Shown here: one piece after another, positions 8,621 through 18,605 of the stretch
Layout of the letters: each line of letters opens with the position of its first letter
How positions within the stretch are numbered: the first letter of the stretch is position 1
Assembly (NCBI GenBank): GCA_000746765.1
Contig: JOSY01000033.1
Coordinates: forward strand, 1 to 64,000
Reading direction: 5' to 3'
Length of the DNA: 64,000 bases
Source of the DNA: Marine Group I thaumarchaeote SCGC AAA799-D11
GTDB taxonomy: Archaea > Thermoproteota > Nitrososphaeria > Nitrososphaerales > Nitrosopumilaceae
Program-made: the position numbers and the translations under genes
The notes under the pieces: model-generated
Databases searched by the model: none
The model's input: only the letters and a program-made list of their open reading frames with translations
What the model was told of the DNA's origin: nothing

Positions 8621-8650
8621 ATTAAAGATTAAGAAGTTAAATTAAAGATT
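8604..8650 (+). repeat. 20-bp tandem repeat, 2.35 copies
   Basis: The unit AAAGATTAAGAAGTTAAATT occurs at 8604-8623 and 8624-8643, followed by a third partial copy (AAAGATT, 8644-8650). The first copy encodes the last codons and stop of the SemiSWEET-like gene and the second duplicates them just after it. The copies are identical, indicating recent slippage or duplication. Confidence 0.95.
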
Positions 8651-8679
8651 AAATACAATACAAGAAGGTTCAAAGAAAG

Positions 8680-9336
8680 ATGTTTGTAATTAATTGTAAA
8701 AATTATGAAGAAATTTCAGGTGAGAAAATTATCAAATTTGTAAAAACTGCTGAAAAAATTTCTAAAAAATTCAAAGTAAAAATTGCAGTTTGTCCACCAC
8801 AACATTTGATTGGAGTTGTAACAAATAGTTCAATTCCTATTTTTGCGCAACATGTTGATGACTCCAAAGTTGGCAGTACGACAGGTTTTATGGTTCCAGA
8901 ATTATTAAAGAAATCTAAAGTAAATGGATCACTAATCAACCATAGCGAACACAGAATATCATCAATTGAGATCAAAAAATTAGTTTTGAAATTAAGAGAA
9001 TTAAAAATGACATCAATTGTTTGTGTCAAAGATGTTGCAGAGGCAAGAAAATATGCAAAATTAAATCCAAATTATATTGCAATAGAGCCTCCAGAGTTGA
9101 TTGGCTCAGGAAAAGCAGTGTCAACAGAAAGACCAGAATTGATAACAAAAGCAGCAAGTGCTGTAAAAAGTGCAAAAAACAACACTAAACTTCTTTGTGG
9201 AGCAGGAATTGTTTCAGGACAAGATGTTTCAAAGGCAGTAGAATTAGGATCAAAAGGGATCCTTGTAGCAAGTGGCATAATCAAAGCAAAAAATTGGGAC
9301 AAAATAATTTCTGAATTTGCCAAGGCATTAGTTTAA
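8680..9336 (+). CDS. tpiA: Triosephosphate isomerase, archaeal type
   Basis: Interconverts dihydroxyacetone phosphate and glyceraldehyde 3-phosphate. 218 residues, the shorter archaeal form. The catalytic residues are visible: Lys7 in NCKNY, His88 in NHSEHR, Glu136 in AIEPPELIG; the phosphate-binding loops GAGIVSG and GILVASGI follow. In an autotroph it serves gluconeogenesis. It lies just upstream of pyruvate phosphate dikinase on the same strand (27 bp apart), which fits a shared gluconeogenic unit. Confidence 0.95.
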   Translation: MFVINCKNYEEISGEKIIKFVKTAEKISKKFKVKIAVCPPQHLIGVVTNSSIPIFAQHVDDSKVGSTTGFMVPELLKKSKVNGSLINHSEHRISSIEIKKLVLKLRELKMTSIVCVKDVAEARKYAKLNPNYIAIEPPELIGSGKAVSTERPELITKAASAVKSAKNNTKLLCGAGIVSGQDVSKAVELGSKGILVASGIIKAKNWDKIISEFAKALV

Positions 9337-9363
9337 AAAGCCAAAAAATTTACGCATTTTTGC

Positions 9364-12027
9364 ATGGCAAAAACAAAACCAGTTTACGCGTTTGAAGAAG
9401 CAGACAGCAAAAATAGAATGCTTCTAGGAGGAAAAGGTGCCGGATTAAGCGAGATGACTCGACTAAAACTCCCAGTACCACCAGGGTTTACAATCACAAC
9501 TGAGGTATGTAACAAGTATTATGAAAACAACAGAAAACTTCCAAAAGAAGTCATGCCATTAGTGATGAAAAATATCGAAAAAATTGAAAAGAAAACAGGA
9601 AAGAAATGGAATTCAACAAAGAGTCCATTACTAGTTTCAGTACGTTCAGGTGCAGCAATATCAATGCCAGGAATGATGGACACGATTTTAAATTTAGGGT
9701 TAAATGAAAAAACTGTAGAAGGATTAGCAGCACAAACACAGAACCCACGTTTTGCATGGGATTCATATCGTAGATTTATTCAGTTATTTGGCAAAGTTGT
9801 GTTTGGAGTAAATGATGAAAAATTTGATCATGTGTTAGAATCTGCAAAAACAAAACAAAAAGTTAAAGATGACAGCCAACTAAATGTACAATCATTAAAG
9901 AAAATTGTATCAGAATATAAAAAAATCTGTGAAAAACATACTAAAAGAAAATTCCCAGACTCACCAAATGAGCAACTAGGATTAGCAATTGAAGCAGTTT
10001 TCAAAAGTTGGATGGGAGAAAGAGCCATAGTTTATCGTGAGAAGAACAACATTACAAAGGATATCGCAAATGGAACTGCAGTAAATGTTGTGACCATGGT
10101 GTTTGGAAATATGGGAGATGATAGTGCAACAGGAGTAGTATTTACAAGAAATGGTCACAATGGTAAAAAAGAGATTGAAGGTGAATACCTAATCAATGCA
10201 CAAGGCGAAGATGTTGTTGCAGGTGTAAGAACTGGAAAAAATGTTGCATTGTTAAAAAAAGAGATGCCTAAATCCCATAAAGAGCTCAGCAACGCATGTG
10301 CAAAACTAGAGAAACACTTCAGAGAGCCACAAGATATTGAATTTACAATTGAACAAGGTAAATTCTATTTGTTACAAACAAGAACTGCAAAGATGAGTGC
10401 AGCAGCACTAGTCAAGACATCAGTTGACATGGTAAAAGAAAAATTAATTGATAAAAACAAAGCACTTACAAGAATTCCTGCCCAACAACTAGAAGCATTA
10501 CTTCATAGAACAATGGATGAGTCAAAATTAAAGAACTACAAACAATTAGCAAAAGGAATTGCAGCATCACCAGGAGCAGCAAACGGAATTGCAGTCTTTG
10601 ATGTTAAAAAAGCAATAGAGTTGGGGGAAGCAGGAAAAAAAGTAATTCTGATTAGAAAAGAAACAAAACCTGAAGACGTTCCAGCATTCTTTTCATCAGA
10701 AGGTGTTTTGACAAGTTTAGGAGGAAAATCATCACATGCGGCAATTGTATCAAGAGGAATGGGAAAACCATGTATTGTAGGATGTTCAGAATTAAAAATT
10801 GATTATGACAAGAACACATGTACTGCAAATGGTAAAACAGTAAGAGAGGGAGAAACAATTTCAATTAATGGAAGTGTAGGAACTGTTTTCATTGGAGACG
10901 TTCCAACTGTTGAACCAAAAGTTACAAAAGACTTTGAACAAATTTTAGAATGGGCACAAAAAACTAAGGTTCTAGGAATCAGAGCAAATGCAGATACACC
11001 AGAGGCTGCAAAACTTGCAAGAAAATTTGGTGGTCAGGGTATCGGATTGTGCAGAACAGAAAGAATGTTCAATGCAAATGACAGAATTGGGTTGTTTGTA
11101 GACATGATTATGGCTGAAAATATAGAACAAAGGGCAAAAGTGCTAAAGAAATTAGGGAAATTACAAAAAAGTGACTTTATTCAAATTCTAAAAGCAATGG
11201 AAGGTTATGAAGTCACAATTAGACTATTAGATCCACCATTACATGAATTCTTACCCAATCCTGAAGAGTTGTCAGAGAAAATTCAGAAATTAAAAGCAAA
11301 GAAAGCAACTAAGGAGATCAAAAAAGCAGAAATTGTTCTAAAAAGAGCAAGAGAACTTGCAGAAGTAAACCCAATGATGGGCCACAGGGGGGTAAGAGTC
11401 GGAGTAACATATCCAGAAATATATGAGATGCAAATTCAAGCAGTCTTTGATGCACTAGTTGAATTAACAAAAAGAAAAGTAAAGGCACATCCTCAAATTA
11501 TGATTCCACAAATCAGCAGTATTGCAGAATTAAATCACATAAAGAAAATTTATGATTCGATAAAGAAAGAAACTGAGAAAAAACACAAAATGAAGCTAAA
11601 TATCAACTTTGGAACAATGATTGAAGTAGTAAGAGCTGCACTAACAGCAAACGAACTTGCAACTACTGCAGAATTCTTTAGTTTTGGTACCAATGATCTC
11701 ACTCAAGGAACATTTAGTTTTAGTAGAGAAGATGTAGAAGGTAAATTTCTTCCAGAATATATGGAAAAAGAATTACTTGAACGAAGTCCATTCCAATCAA
11801 TTGATGTAAACGGTGTCGGAAGTCTAATTAAAATTGGAATTGCCAATGGCCGCAGAATAAGAAAGAATATGGAGATTGGTATTTGTGGAGAACATGGAGG
11901 AGATCCGGATTCAATAAAATTCTGTCATAGTGCAAAACTAAGCTATGTCAGTGCATCACCACATAGAATTCCTATTGCAATAATAGCAGCTGCTCAGGCT
12001 GCAATTGAGCAACCAAAGAGGAAATAA
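9364..12027 (+). CDS. ppdK: Pyruvate, phosphate dikinase
   Basis: Makes phosphoenolpyruvate from pyruvate, ATP and phosphate, the entry to gluconeogenesis from fixed carbon. 887 residues with the full three-domain order: the N-terminal ATP-grasp domain (GGKGAGLSEM, SVRSGAAISMPGMMDTILNLGLN), the swivelling phosphohistidine domain with GGKSSHAAIVSRGMGKP (His near residue 459), and the C-terminal PEP barrel (GIGLCRTERMF, NPMMGHRGVR, FSFGTNDLTQ, ICGEHGGDP with the catalytic Cys). No truncation. TPI precedes it and a CBS regulator follows. Confidence 0.97.
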   Translation: MAKTKPVYAFEEADSKNRMLLGGKGAGLSEMTRLKLPVPPGFTITTEVCNKYYENNRKLPKEVMPLVMKNIEKIEKKTGKKWNSTKSPLLVSVRSGAAISMPGMMDTILNLGLNEKTVEGLAAQTQNPRFAWDSYRRFIQLFGKVVFGVNDEKFDHVLESAKTKQKVKDDSQLNVQSLKKIVSEYKKICEKHTKRKFPDSPNEQLGLAIEAVFKSWMGERAIVYREKNNITKDIANGTAVNVVTMVFGNMGDDSATGVVFTRNGHNGKKEIEGEYLINAQGEDVVAGVRTGKNVALLKKEMPKSHKELSNACAKLEKHFREPQDIEFTIEQGKFYLLQTRTAKMSAAALVKTSVDMVKEKLIDKNKALTRIPAQQLEALLHRTMDESKLKNYKQLAKGIAASPGAANGIAVFDVKKAIELGEAGKKVILIRKETKPEDVPAFFSSEGVLTSLGGKSSHAAIVSRGMGKPCIVGCSELKIDYDKNTCTANGKTVREGETISINGSVGTVFIGDVPTVEPKVTKDFEQILEWAQKTKVLGIRANADTPEAAKLARKFGGQGIGLCRTERMFNANDRIGLFVDMIMAENIEQRAKVLKKLGKLQKSDFIQILKAMEGYEVTIRLLDPPLHEFLPNPEELSEKIQKLKAKKATKEIKKAEIVLKRARELAEVNPMMGHRGVRVGVTYPEIYEMQIQAVFDALVELTKRKVKAHPQIMIPQISSIAELNHIKKIYDSIKKETEKKHKMKLNINFGTMIEVVRAALTANELATTAEFFSFGTNDLTQGTFSFSREDVEGKFLPEYMEKELLERSPFQSIDVNGVGSLIKIGIANGRRIRKNMEIGICGEHGGDPDSIKFCHSAKLSYVSASPHRIPIAIIAAAQAAIEQPKRK

Positions 12028-12069
12028 TCCAGTATAGTTTAATAGAGATTTAGCTTTACTAAACCCAAA

Positions 12070-12627
12070 ATGCTTCCAAATGTAGAATCAATCAAACAAA
12101 TGAGACAGAAATTAGGAATTACTCAGAAAAAACTTGCTGGAATGACAGGAGTTAGTACTTCTATGATTAATCAAATAGAATCAGGAAGAAGTCAGCCAAG
12201 TTATGAGACTGCAAAAAAAATTTTTGAAAATTTATCAAATCTAGAAAGTAGATCATCATCTCACAAGGCAGGAGATTTTTGCAGTAAAGACATTGTAAAA
12301 TTAAAACCATCCAATACATTACATGATGCAATCAAGAAGATGCACGAGTTATCAATTAGTCAGATTCCAGTATTTGATGGGAAAGAGATAGTAGGAGTCG
12401 TATCAGAAGACGGGATTGTTAAACATCTTGCAGATGTAGGAGAAGCAGAATTAAAAAATGCAAAGCTTGCAGATACTATGGATCCTGTCCCACCAATAGT
12501 GGATTTTGAGACACCTGCAAATGTCCTAGTTCCATTAATTCGGTATTCAAAATGTATTCTAGTAACAAAGAAATCAAAAATTGTAGGAATTATTACTGCG
12601 TCAGACACACTAAAGATGATGGAATAG
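12070..12627 (+). CDS. HTH (XRE)-CBS domain transcriptional regulator
   Basis: 185 residues. Residues about 7-60 form an XRE helix-turn-helix (MRQKLGITQKKLAGMTGVSTSMINQIESGRSQPSYETAKKI). Two CBS motifs follow: KPSNTLHDAIKKMHELSISQIPVFDGKEIVGVVSEDGIV and DFETPANVLVPLIRYSKCILVTKKSKIVGIITASDTLKMM. CBS pairs bind adenine nucleotides or SAM, so this is probably a regulator sensing energy state. This HTH-CBS arrangement is frequent in archaea. It starts 42 bp after ppdK, so it may act on the neighbouring carbon genes; that is inference. Confidence 0.85.
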   Translation: MLPNVESIKQMRQKLGITQKKLAGMTGVSTSMINQIESGRSQPSYETAKKIFENLSNLESRSSSHKAGDFCSKDIVKLKPSNTLHDAIKKMHELSISQIPVFDGKEIVGVVSEDGIVKHLADVGEAELKNAKLADTMDPVPPIVDFETPANVLVPLIRYSKCILVTKKSKIVGIITASDTLKMME

Positions 12628-12638
12628 TTATTTCCAAA

Positions 12639-13034
12639 CTACTTTGGATGAGCACAGAGTTCAGCCAAAACACCATGAAGTGATTTTGGATGAATAAAAG
12701 TGACTTTGGTACCTGCAGAACCAGGTCTAATCTGTCCTAAGAATTGAACACCACATCCTTCCATTCTCTCTACTTCACCTTCAATATTGTCAGTTTCAAG
12801 TGCCATGTGATGCAGTCCCTGACCTTTTTTCTCCAAGAACTTTTTGATAGGGCTGTTATCATTTGTTGGTTGCATTAGCTCCACACGACCATTTTCTAAA
12901 TGAATAATTGCAACTTTGACACCTTCAGATTCTACTGTTTCAAACTCTACAGAATCAACACCTAAAGCTTGTTGGTAAACTTTGGCAGACTCTTCAACAT
13001 CATTTACTGCAATTGCAATATGATCAATCTTCAT
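12639..13034 (-). CDS. mce: Methylmalonyl-CoA epimerase
   Basis: Interconverts (S)- and (R)-methylmalonyl-CoA, needed between propionyl-CoA carboxylase and the mutase in the 3-hydroxypropionate/4-hydroxybutyrate cycle. 131 residues with the glyoxalase/VOC fold: MKIDHIAIAVNDVEESAKVYQ (metal His), ENGRVELMQP, GLHHMALETDNIE (metal His) and LHGVLAELCAH (metal Glu). It starts directly after the stop of the mutase large subunit on the same strand, forming an operon with that gene and the GTPase. Confidence 0.93.
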   Translation of the reverse strand: MKIDHIAIAVNDVEESAKVYQQALGVDSVEFETVESEGVKVAIIHLENGRVELMQPTNDNSPIKKFLEKKGQGLHHMALETDNIEGEVERMEGCGVQFLGQIRPGSAGTKVTFIHPKSLHGVLAELCAHPK

Positions 13035-14633
13035 TTAAAATACCTCCTTTGGACGGTACTCGCCAAAGACTTCACGAAATGCATTACTTATCTCACCAGT
13101 AGTGGCATAAGATTTTGCTGCAGTAATAATGTAAGGCATAAGATTCTCATCAGTTTCAGCTGCACTCTGCATTGCAGATAATGCTTTTTCCCATTTCTTT
13201 TTGTCACGAGATGCACGTAATTTCTTTAATGCTTTTTTCTGTTGAATCTCAACTTTGCCACCAATTCTAAGTAGTTCTGGTTGTTCTTCTTCTTCAACAT
13301 ACTTGTTAACGCCAACAATAATTCTTTCACCATCGTCAGTCTCTTTCTTCAAACGATATGCATTTTGTCTAATTTCAGACTGGAAGAATCCTTTCTCTAT
13401 TGCTTTTACAGAACCTCCCATTTTCTGTATTTTTTTGAGATATTTCCACACTCCTTCTTCAATTTGGTCGGTTAATTCCTCAAGATAGTAAGAACCACCA
13501 AGTGGGTCAGCAGTCTTTGTAATTCCACTCTCATGGGCAACAATTTGTTGTGTTCTCAAGGCTATTTTTGCAGAGTCTTGTGTTGGAAGTGCCAATGCCT
13601 CATCTCTAGAGTTTGTGTGTAATGATTGAGTACCACCTGCAACAGCAGCCATTGTCTGAATTGCTACACGAATGATATTGTTATCAGGTTGTTGTGCAGT
13701 TAATGATTCACCACTAGTCTGAGTATGGAATTTTAGCTGTAATGATTTTGGATTTTTTGCATGAAACATCTCTTTGAGAATTTTTGCATAGACTTTTCTT
13801 GCAACTCTAAACTTTGCAACCTCTTCAAAGAATTCTATAGTACAACAAAAGAAGAATGACAAACGTGGTGCAAAGTCATCAATCTTTAGTCCTTTATCTA
13901 GACATGTTTGAATGTAAGCAATTGCATTTGCCAAAGTAAATGCAACTTCTTGTGTTGCAGTACACCCTGCTTCTCTCATGTGATAACCAGAAATCGATAC
14001 AGGATACCATGAAGGAACTTTTTCTGCACAATATCCAATCATATCACCAATTAATCTCATTGATGGTTGTGGGGGATAGATGTAGGTATTTCTTGCAATG
14101 TATTCTTTAAGAATATCATTTTGAGTAGTTCCACGTAGATCATGACTTTTGAATCCTTGAGATTCTCCTACTGCAATATAGTATGCAAGAAGTGTGGATG
14201 CTGTAGAGTTGATAGTCATTGAAGAACTAACTTTACCTAAAGGAATGCCATCAAAAGCAGTCATCATATCTTTGATTGACGTAATAGAAACTCCAACTTT
14301 ACCAACTTCACCTTCTGCTTGAGGAGAATCTGAATCATATCCGATTTGAGTAGGAAGATCAAAAGCCATTGAAAGCCCAGTTTGACCTTTTTCAAGCATA
14401 AACTTGAATCGCTCATTGGTAAGCTTGGCATCACCAAATCCAGAGTATTGCCTCATAGTCCAGAATCTATCACGGAACATTCCAGGATGAATTCCACGAG
14501 TAAATGGATATTTTCCTGAATCTTCTTTTGCTCTTTTCTTTAAAGATTTTTGATAGATTCGTTTTACTGGAAAATTAGAATCAGTAAAGACTTTCTTTTC
14601 AGGTCGTTTTGGTTTTGATTTTTTTGCAGCCAT
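13035..14633 (-). CDS. mcmA1: Methylmalonyl-CoA mutase, large (catalytic) subunit
   Basis: 532 residues covering only the TIM-barrel substrate domain; the B12-binding domain is a separate gene at 18606-19028. Typical blocks: GIHPGMFRDRFWTMRQYSGFGDA, GLSMAFDLPTQIGYDSD, ISGYHMREAGCTATQEVAFTLANA, RLSFFF, LKFHTQTSGESLTAQQPDNNIIR, SLHTNSRDEALALPT and ADPLGGSYYLE. It rearranges methylmalonyl-CoA to succinyl-CoA with adenosylcobalamin in autotrophic carbon fixation. The split in two subunits is usual in archaea. Order on the minus strand: GTPase, this gene, epimerase. Confidence 0.95.
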   Translation of the reverse strand: MAAKKSKPKRPEKKVFTDSNFPVKRIYQKSLKKRAKEDSGKYPFTRGIHPGMFRDRFWTMRQYSGFGDAKLTNERFKFMLEKGQTGLSMAFDLPTQIGYDSDSPQAEGEVGKVGVSITSIKDMMTAFDGIPLGKVSSSMTINSTASTLLAYYIAVGESQGFKSHDLRGTTQNDILKEYIARNTYIYPPQPSMRLIGDMIGYCAEKVPSWYPVSISGYHMREAGCTATQEVAFTLANAIAYIQTCLDKGLKIDDFAPRLSFFFCCTIEFFEEVAKFRVARKVYAKILKEMFHAKNPKSLQLKFHTQTSGESLTAQQPDNNIIRVAIQTMAAVAGGTQSLHTNSRDEALALPTQDSAKIALRTQQIVAHESGITKTADPLGGSYYLEELTDQIEEGVWKYLKKIQKMGGSVKAIEKGFFQSEIRQNAYRLKKETDDGERIIVGVNKYVEEEEQPELLRIGGKVEIQQKKALKKLRASRDKKKWEKALSAMQSAAETDENLMPYIITAAKSYATTGEISNAFREVFGEYRPKEVF

Positions 14634-14640
14634 TATTTCA

Positions 14641-15558
14641 TCACTTTAACATTGATTTTGTAATTTTATCTCCTGCATCAAATGGGTCAATATCCTTTGA
14701 TTGTAATTTCTTCAGGTATTTTGTAAATGTTTTATCAGAATCTAACATGTCATCAATCTTTTCACGTATGTTATTTAAAACAATATCTTTTAGCTCTGCC
14801 TCTAATCGCTCTTGGTCTTTTTGTTTCTTTAATTTCTTCTTTAATACCATCATGTTTTTGAGAGTCTTTGCAAATTCAGCGATTCCAGTATTCTTTTTTA
14901 CCGAAGTCTTGAGAATTACTGGATTTTTATCAGAATCACCAATAAAATCACGTACTGCGTCAAATAGTTGGTTTGTCCCACTAAGGTCACTCTTGTTTAC
15001 AAGATAGATATCACCAATTTCAGTAAGACCAGCTTTGATTGTTTGTATACTATCACCAGTGTTTGGATTAAAGACTACAACAGTAATGTCAGCAATGTTA
15101 GAAATTTCAACTTCAGTTTGTCCAGCTCCAACGCTTTCAATAATTATTGGATTAAATCCTGCATATTCTAAAACTCGAATACTATTTCGAAGGGAACGAG
15201 AAACTGCACCTGTTGCACCGCGAGATGCAATGCTTCTGATATAAGTTCCCGAATCAGTTGATTCAGTCATTCTAACTCTGTCACCCAAAATTGCACCACC
15301 TGTAACATGACTAGTTGGATCTACTGCCAAAACAGCAGGTTTTGTGCCTAGTTTTTTCATTACAACTGCAGTTTTGTTTATCAGAGAACTCTTGCCAGCA
15401 CCAGCTGGACCAGTAATTCCAATAATGATTGATGTTCCAGTGTTTTTGAAAATTTTCTTTAATAATTTTTTTGATTCTTTTTGATCATTTTCAACTATAG
15501 TAATGGCTTTAGCAATTGCGCCACGTTTTCCTTTCTTTAAATCAACAAGCAAATCCAA
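14641..15558 (-). CDS. meaB: MeaB/ArgK-type GTPase, mutase chaperone
   Basis: 305 residues of the G3E GTPase family. The Walker A is GPAGAGKS (about 50-57), followed by VLAVDPTSHVTGGAILGDRVRM, the ESVGAGQTEVE switch region, and NKSD as the guanine-specificity motif. MeaB proteins protect methylmalonyl-CoA mutase from inactivation and gate adenosylcobalamin loading. Only 7 bp separate it from the mutase gene, so the pairing of functions is strongly supported. Confidence 0.92.
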   Translation of the reverse strand: MDLLVDLKKGKRGAIAKAITIVENDQKESKKLLKKIFKNTGTSIIIGITGPAGAGKSSLINKTAVVMKKLGTKPAVLAVDPTSHVTGGAILGDRVRMTESTDSGTYIRSIASRGATGAVSRSLRNSIRVLEYAGFNPIIIESVGAGQTEVEISNIADITVVVFNPNTGDSIQTIKAGLTEIGDIYLVNKSDLSGTNQLFDAVRDFIGDSDKNPVILKTSVKKNTGIAEFAKTLKNMMVLKKKLKKQKDQERLEAELKDIVLNNIREKIDDMLDSDKTFTKYLKKLQSKDIDPFDAGDKITKSMLK

Positions 15559-15601
15559 TACAAAATAGTCTTTAGAGGTGCAATAAAATCTTGTATGTGA
15601 T

Positions 15602-16009
15602 CTAAGGTCTTGAATATATTACTGGAGGGGCAGGTTCATCAAGTAGATGTATCTCTGTTTTTAGTTGAACATGTCCTAATTCAGGATGTTCTATTTCTAA
15701 AACAACAGGATGAATTTCCCAACCATATTTTGGTTCATTTGGAAATGGAATTATTTCGATGAATTCATAACCAAAAAATGTTTTTTGAAACGTTTCTTCC
15801 ATTCCAAGAATTTCCATTACTACAGAGTCAGTTTTTTCAGATTTGTCAAAGAATGCAACTTCTACATGCCCTGTATCATAGTATACTGCATCAACTTGAA
15901 AGGTCTGACGAAGTTCATCCTTATCATCAGAGCCCCCACCAGTCAAAAGTACTATTGCAAGAACAGTAAATACTCCAAGAAATATTGGTGAAAGAAGTTT
16001 TCTTGCCAT
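15602..16009 (-). CDS. Membrane-anchored hypothetical protein
   Basis: 135 residues. An N-terminal signal anchor (about residues 5-25, LLSPIFLGVFTVLAIVLLTGGG) precedes an extracytoplasmic beta-rich domain with alternating hydrophobic strands (VDAVYYDTGHVEVAFFD). There is no catalytic motif. One base separates it from the upstream M1 aminopeptidase gene on the same strand, so they are probably co-transcribed. Confidence 0.6.
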   Translation of the reverse strand: MARKLLSPIFLGVFTVLAIVLLTGGGSDDKDELRQTFQVDAVYYDTGHVEVAFFDKSEKTDSVVMEILGMEETFQKTFFGYEFIEIIPFPNEPKYGWEIHPVVLEIEHPELGHVQLKTEIHLLDEPAPPVIYSRP

Positions 16010-16010
16010 A

Positions 16011-18503
16011 TTATCTGAATTCTTTTCTCATTTGGCGCAAGAATTTTGAGTGAATTCTAATTTTTTCAATTGTCTGGGCCTGAGTTCTTTCAGTTCCAGG
16101 AGTTGGATGAGACCTAAAAAATGATTTGATGTCTTTTTCCATAGAATCATCTGCAACTAAGGCAATGCTTGCAACAATTCTATTAAACAAAGGATTGCCA
16201 TATCCTACTTTCTTGCTCAATTTGTCCCAATTCTTTTTAAGCCAAGGCCAGAGAATTTTCTTACCGTAAGGATTTGCCGCAATCTTCATGATAGGTAACT
16301 GCATGTTTTGAGATCGGACTTCGGATGTTTGAGAGAATTGTAGTGTTTTGATTAGTAGTTTTTCATTTTGGAAACTACACATTGCGCCCAAGAATCGTAA
16401 TTTTTCTTCAGTGGTTTTTGCTTTTTTGTATAGTGTTACTAATTGGGAATGAGTCTTTGCATTACCAGCCCATGCAACTAGTGAGAAAATAGGTTCTCGA
16501 ATATCAGGGTGTAGTGATGAAGGGTTTTTCAAAAATTCTTTAAATTTAATTTGTGCTTGTTCTAATACATATTCATCTCCAAATTTACCTAATGCAAATA
16601 TTGCAAATCCTCTCAAGAATGCATCAGTGTGTTTATCTGTTTTTTGAGGAACCCAACCTAGATTAGACAAAATCTTTCTAAAGTAATTGATTGTGTAACT
16701 TCTAATTTGTTCTGAATAATCTTCAAAGAAAGTCAATGATGCTAAAGAGTTTAGATTGGTTGCAACATTTGTTTGTGGAAGATAAGAATCTTCATCAAAA
16801 TAAGCATCAGAGAAATCCAAGTAATTCTCAACTTCTTCTTTTCCTGCAACACACAATGAAAACAAATCATTTTGAATTGCCCATCTATCAACAGGAGGGA
16901 TTTGTTTTTGATCAACTAACATTTTAAGATCAAGTAAGATACCATCATCATATTTTACACGATAAAATCCAGTACGGCCAATATTTGCTACAAATCCAGG
17001 CCCTTTAGGAGCTTTGACAGTCATAGATTTTTTTGTTAATAGTTTTGTTTTGGTTTCTTTCCCCAAACCATAGGTAATTGGAACATGCCACAATCCCTTC
17101 TGTGTTTTTTTAGTAGGTTCCATCAAAAAGCGATTTTGTCGCAAAACCAAATCATTGTTCTTTTGAGAAATATCGATTTGAGGAAATCCAGGCTGTTTTA
17201 GCCACGTATTTACCATGGAACTAACTGGCATTTTAGATGCTCTACCAATTGCATCCCACAAATCTTGACCTTTAGCATTTCCATACTTGAATGTAGAGAG
17301 GTATTTCTTGAGGCCTGCTCTAAAGTTTTTCTCGCCAACATAATTTTCAAGCATTCTCAAAACACATCCACCTTTATCATAGGAAATGGCATCAAAAATC
17401 TCTCTAATTTCAGCAGGAGAATTTACTTTAACGTCAATTGGATGTGTTGTTTTAAGAGCATCTAATCCCATTGCAGTGTTCATTGCATCTTCGATGAATT
17501 GGTCCCAGAGATTCCATTCAGGGTAAAATTTGTCAACAAACTTTGTTGCCATAAATGTTGCAAAACTCTCGTTTAACCACAAGTCATTCCACCACTTCAT
17601 GGTAACAAGATTTCCAAACCACTGATGTGCAATCTCATGAGAAATTACTTCAGCAATGAATTGTTTTGTTCTAGTTGAAGATGTTTTAGGATCATAAAGT
17701 AAAATTGTCTCTCTAAATGTGATTGCACCCCAGTTCTCCATTGCACCTGCTGCAAAATCAGGAATTGCAATCAAATCTAATTTAGGTAATGGATATTTTA
17801 TTCCAAAATATTTTTCATAGGAATTTAGTAATTTCTTACCAAGTTCTAAAGAGTATTTTCCTTTTGATTTGTTGCCCTTTGTAGTTACAACTCTAATCTG
17901 AACTTTACCAGTCTTTCCAGTTAGATACTCAAATTCGCCAACTCCAAGATAAATCAAATAAGTTGAGACAACAGGTGTTTTTCCAAATTTGTATAGTGTT
18001 TTGTTTTTAATTTTTTTCTTTGATTGAACTGGCATGTTAGAAATTGCGCTAAACTTGTTTTCAGCAATAATTGAAATCTCAAATGTAGCCTTTGCCTCAG
18101 GCTCATCCCAGCAAGGAAATGCACGTCTTGCATCAGCTGCCTCAAATTGAGTAGTTGCAAGATACTTTGTTTTGCCACCTTGTTTGTATTGGCTGCGATA
18201 AAATCCTAGTAACCTGTCATTTAAAATTCCTTGAAACTCTAGATGAATTGTTGCTTTTCCCTTTATTTTCTCACCTAATCGAATCGATAGTCTCTCTTTT
18301 TTCTCATCAGACTTTGGTGTTGATTTTATTATTTTAGAGCCAGACTTTACAGTGCAAGATTTGATTTTGATTTCTGCACAATCCATTGAGATTAGATTCG
18401 TTGCCTTTTTACATGAAACTGTAATTATTTCAGTTCCCAAGAATGTGAATTTTTTAAGGTCTGGTTCAAATGTTAATTCATAATTTATGGGATTAACGTC
18501 CAC
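16011..18503 (-). CDS. M1 family zinc aminopeptidase
   Basis: 830 residues. The exopeptidase motif GAMENWGAITFRE lies near residue 252, the zinc site HEIAHQWFGNLVTMKWWNDLWLNESFA near 289-311 (HExxH-x18-E), and a downstream tyrosine stabilises the transition state. The N-terminal beta domain and C-terminal helical ERAP-like domain are full length. It resembles tricorn-interacting factors F2/F3, which trim peptides released by the proteasome. No signal peptide, so cytosolic. It is divergent from the mutase small-subunit gene with about 100 bp between. Confidence 0.93.
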   Translation of the reverse strand: MDVNPINYELTFEPDLKKFTFLGTEIITVSCKKATNLISMDCAEIKIKSCTVKSGSKIIKSTPKSDEKKERLSIRLGEKIKGKATIHLEFQGILNDRLLGFYRSQYKQGGKTKYLATTQFEAADARRAFPCWDEPEAKATFEISIIAENKFSAISNMPVQSKKKIKNKTLYKFGKTPVVSTYLIYLGVGEFEYLTGKTGKVQIRVVTTKGNKSKGKYSLELGKKLLNSYEKYFGIKYPLPKLDLIAIPDFAAGAMENWGAITFRETILLYDPKTSSTRTKQFIAEVISHEIAHQWFGNLVTMKWWNDLWLNESFATFMATKFVDKFYPEWNLWDQFIEDAMNTAMGLDALKTTHPIDVKVNSPAEIREIFDAISYDKGGCVLRMLENYVGEKNFRAGLKKYLSTFKYGNAKGQDLWDAIGRASKMPVSSMVNTWLKQPGFPQIDISQKNNDLVLRQNRFLMEPTKKTQKGLWHVPITYGLGKETKTKLLTKKSMTVKAPKGPGFVANIGRTGFYRVKYDDGILLDLKMLVDQKQIPPVDRWAIQNDLFSLCVAGKEEVENYLDFSDAYFDEDSYLPQTNVATNLNSLASLTFFEDYSEQIRSYTINYFRKILSNLGWVPQKTDKHTDAFLRGFAIFALGKFGDEYVLEQAQIKFKEFLKNPSSLHPDIREPIFSLVAWAGNAKTHSQLVTLYKKAKTTEEKLRFLGAMCSFQNEKLLIKTLQFSQTSEVRSQNMQLPIMKIAANPYGKKILWPWLKKNWDKLSKKVGYGNPLFNRIVASIALVADDSMEKDIKSFFRSHPTPGTERTQAQTIEKIRIHSKFLRQMRKEFR

Positions 18504-18605
18504 GATTCAGATCATTTTGATACTCTTTAAGTAGATTTTCTATTAAAAAGCACATTTTAGAAAATCAAATAAAGCCTTTAAAATAACAAAATATCGAATA
18601 ACATC

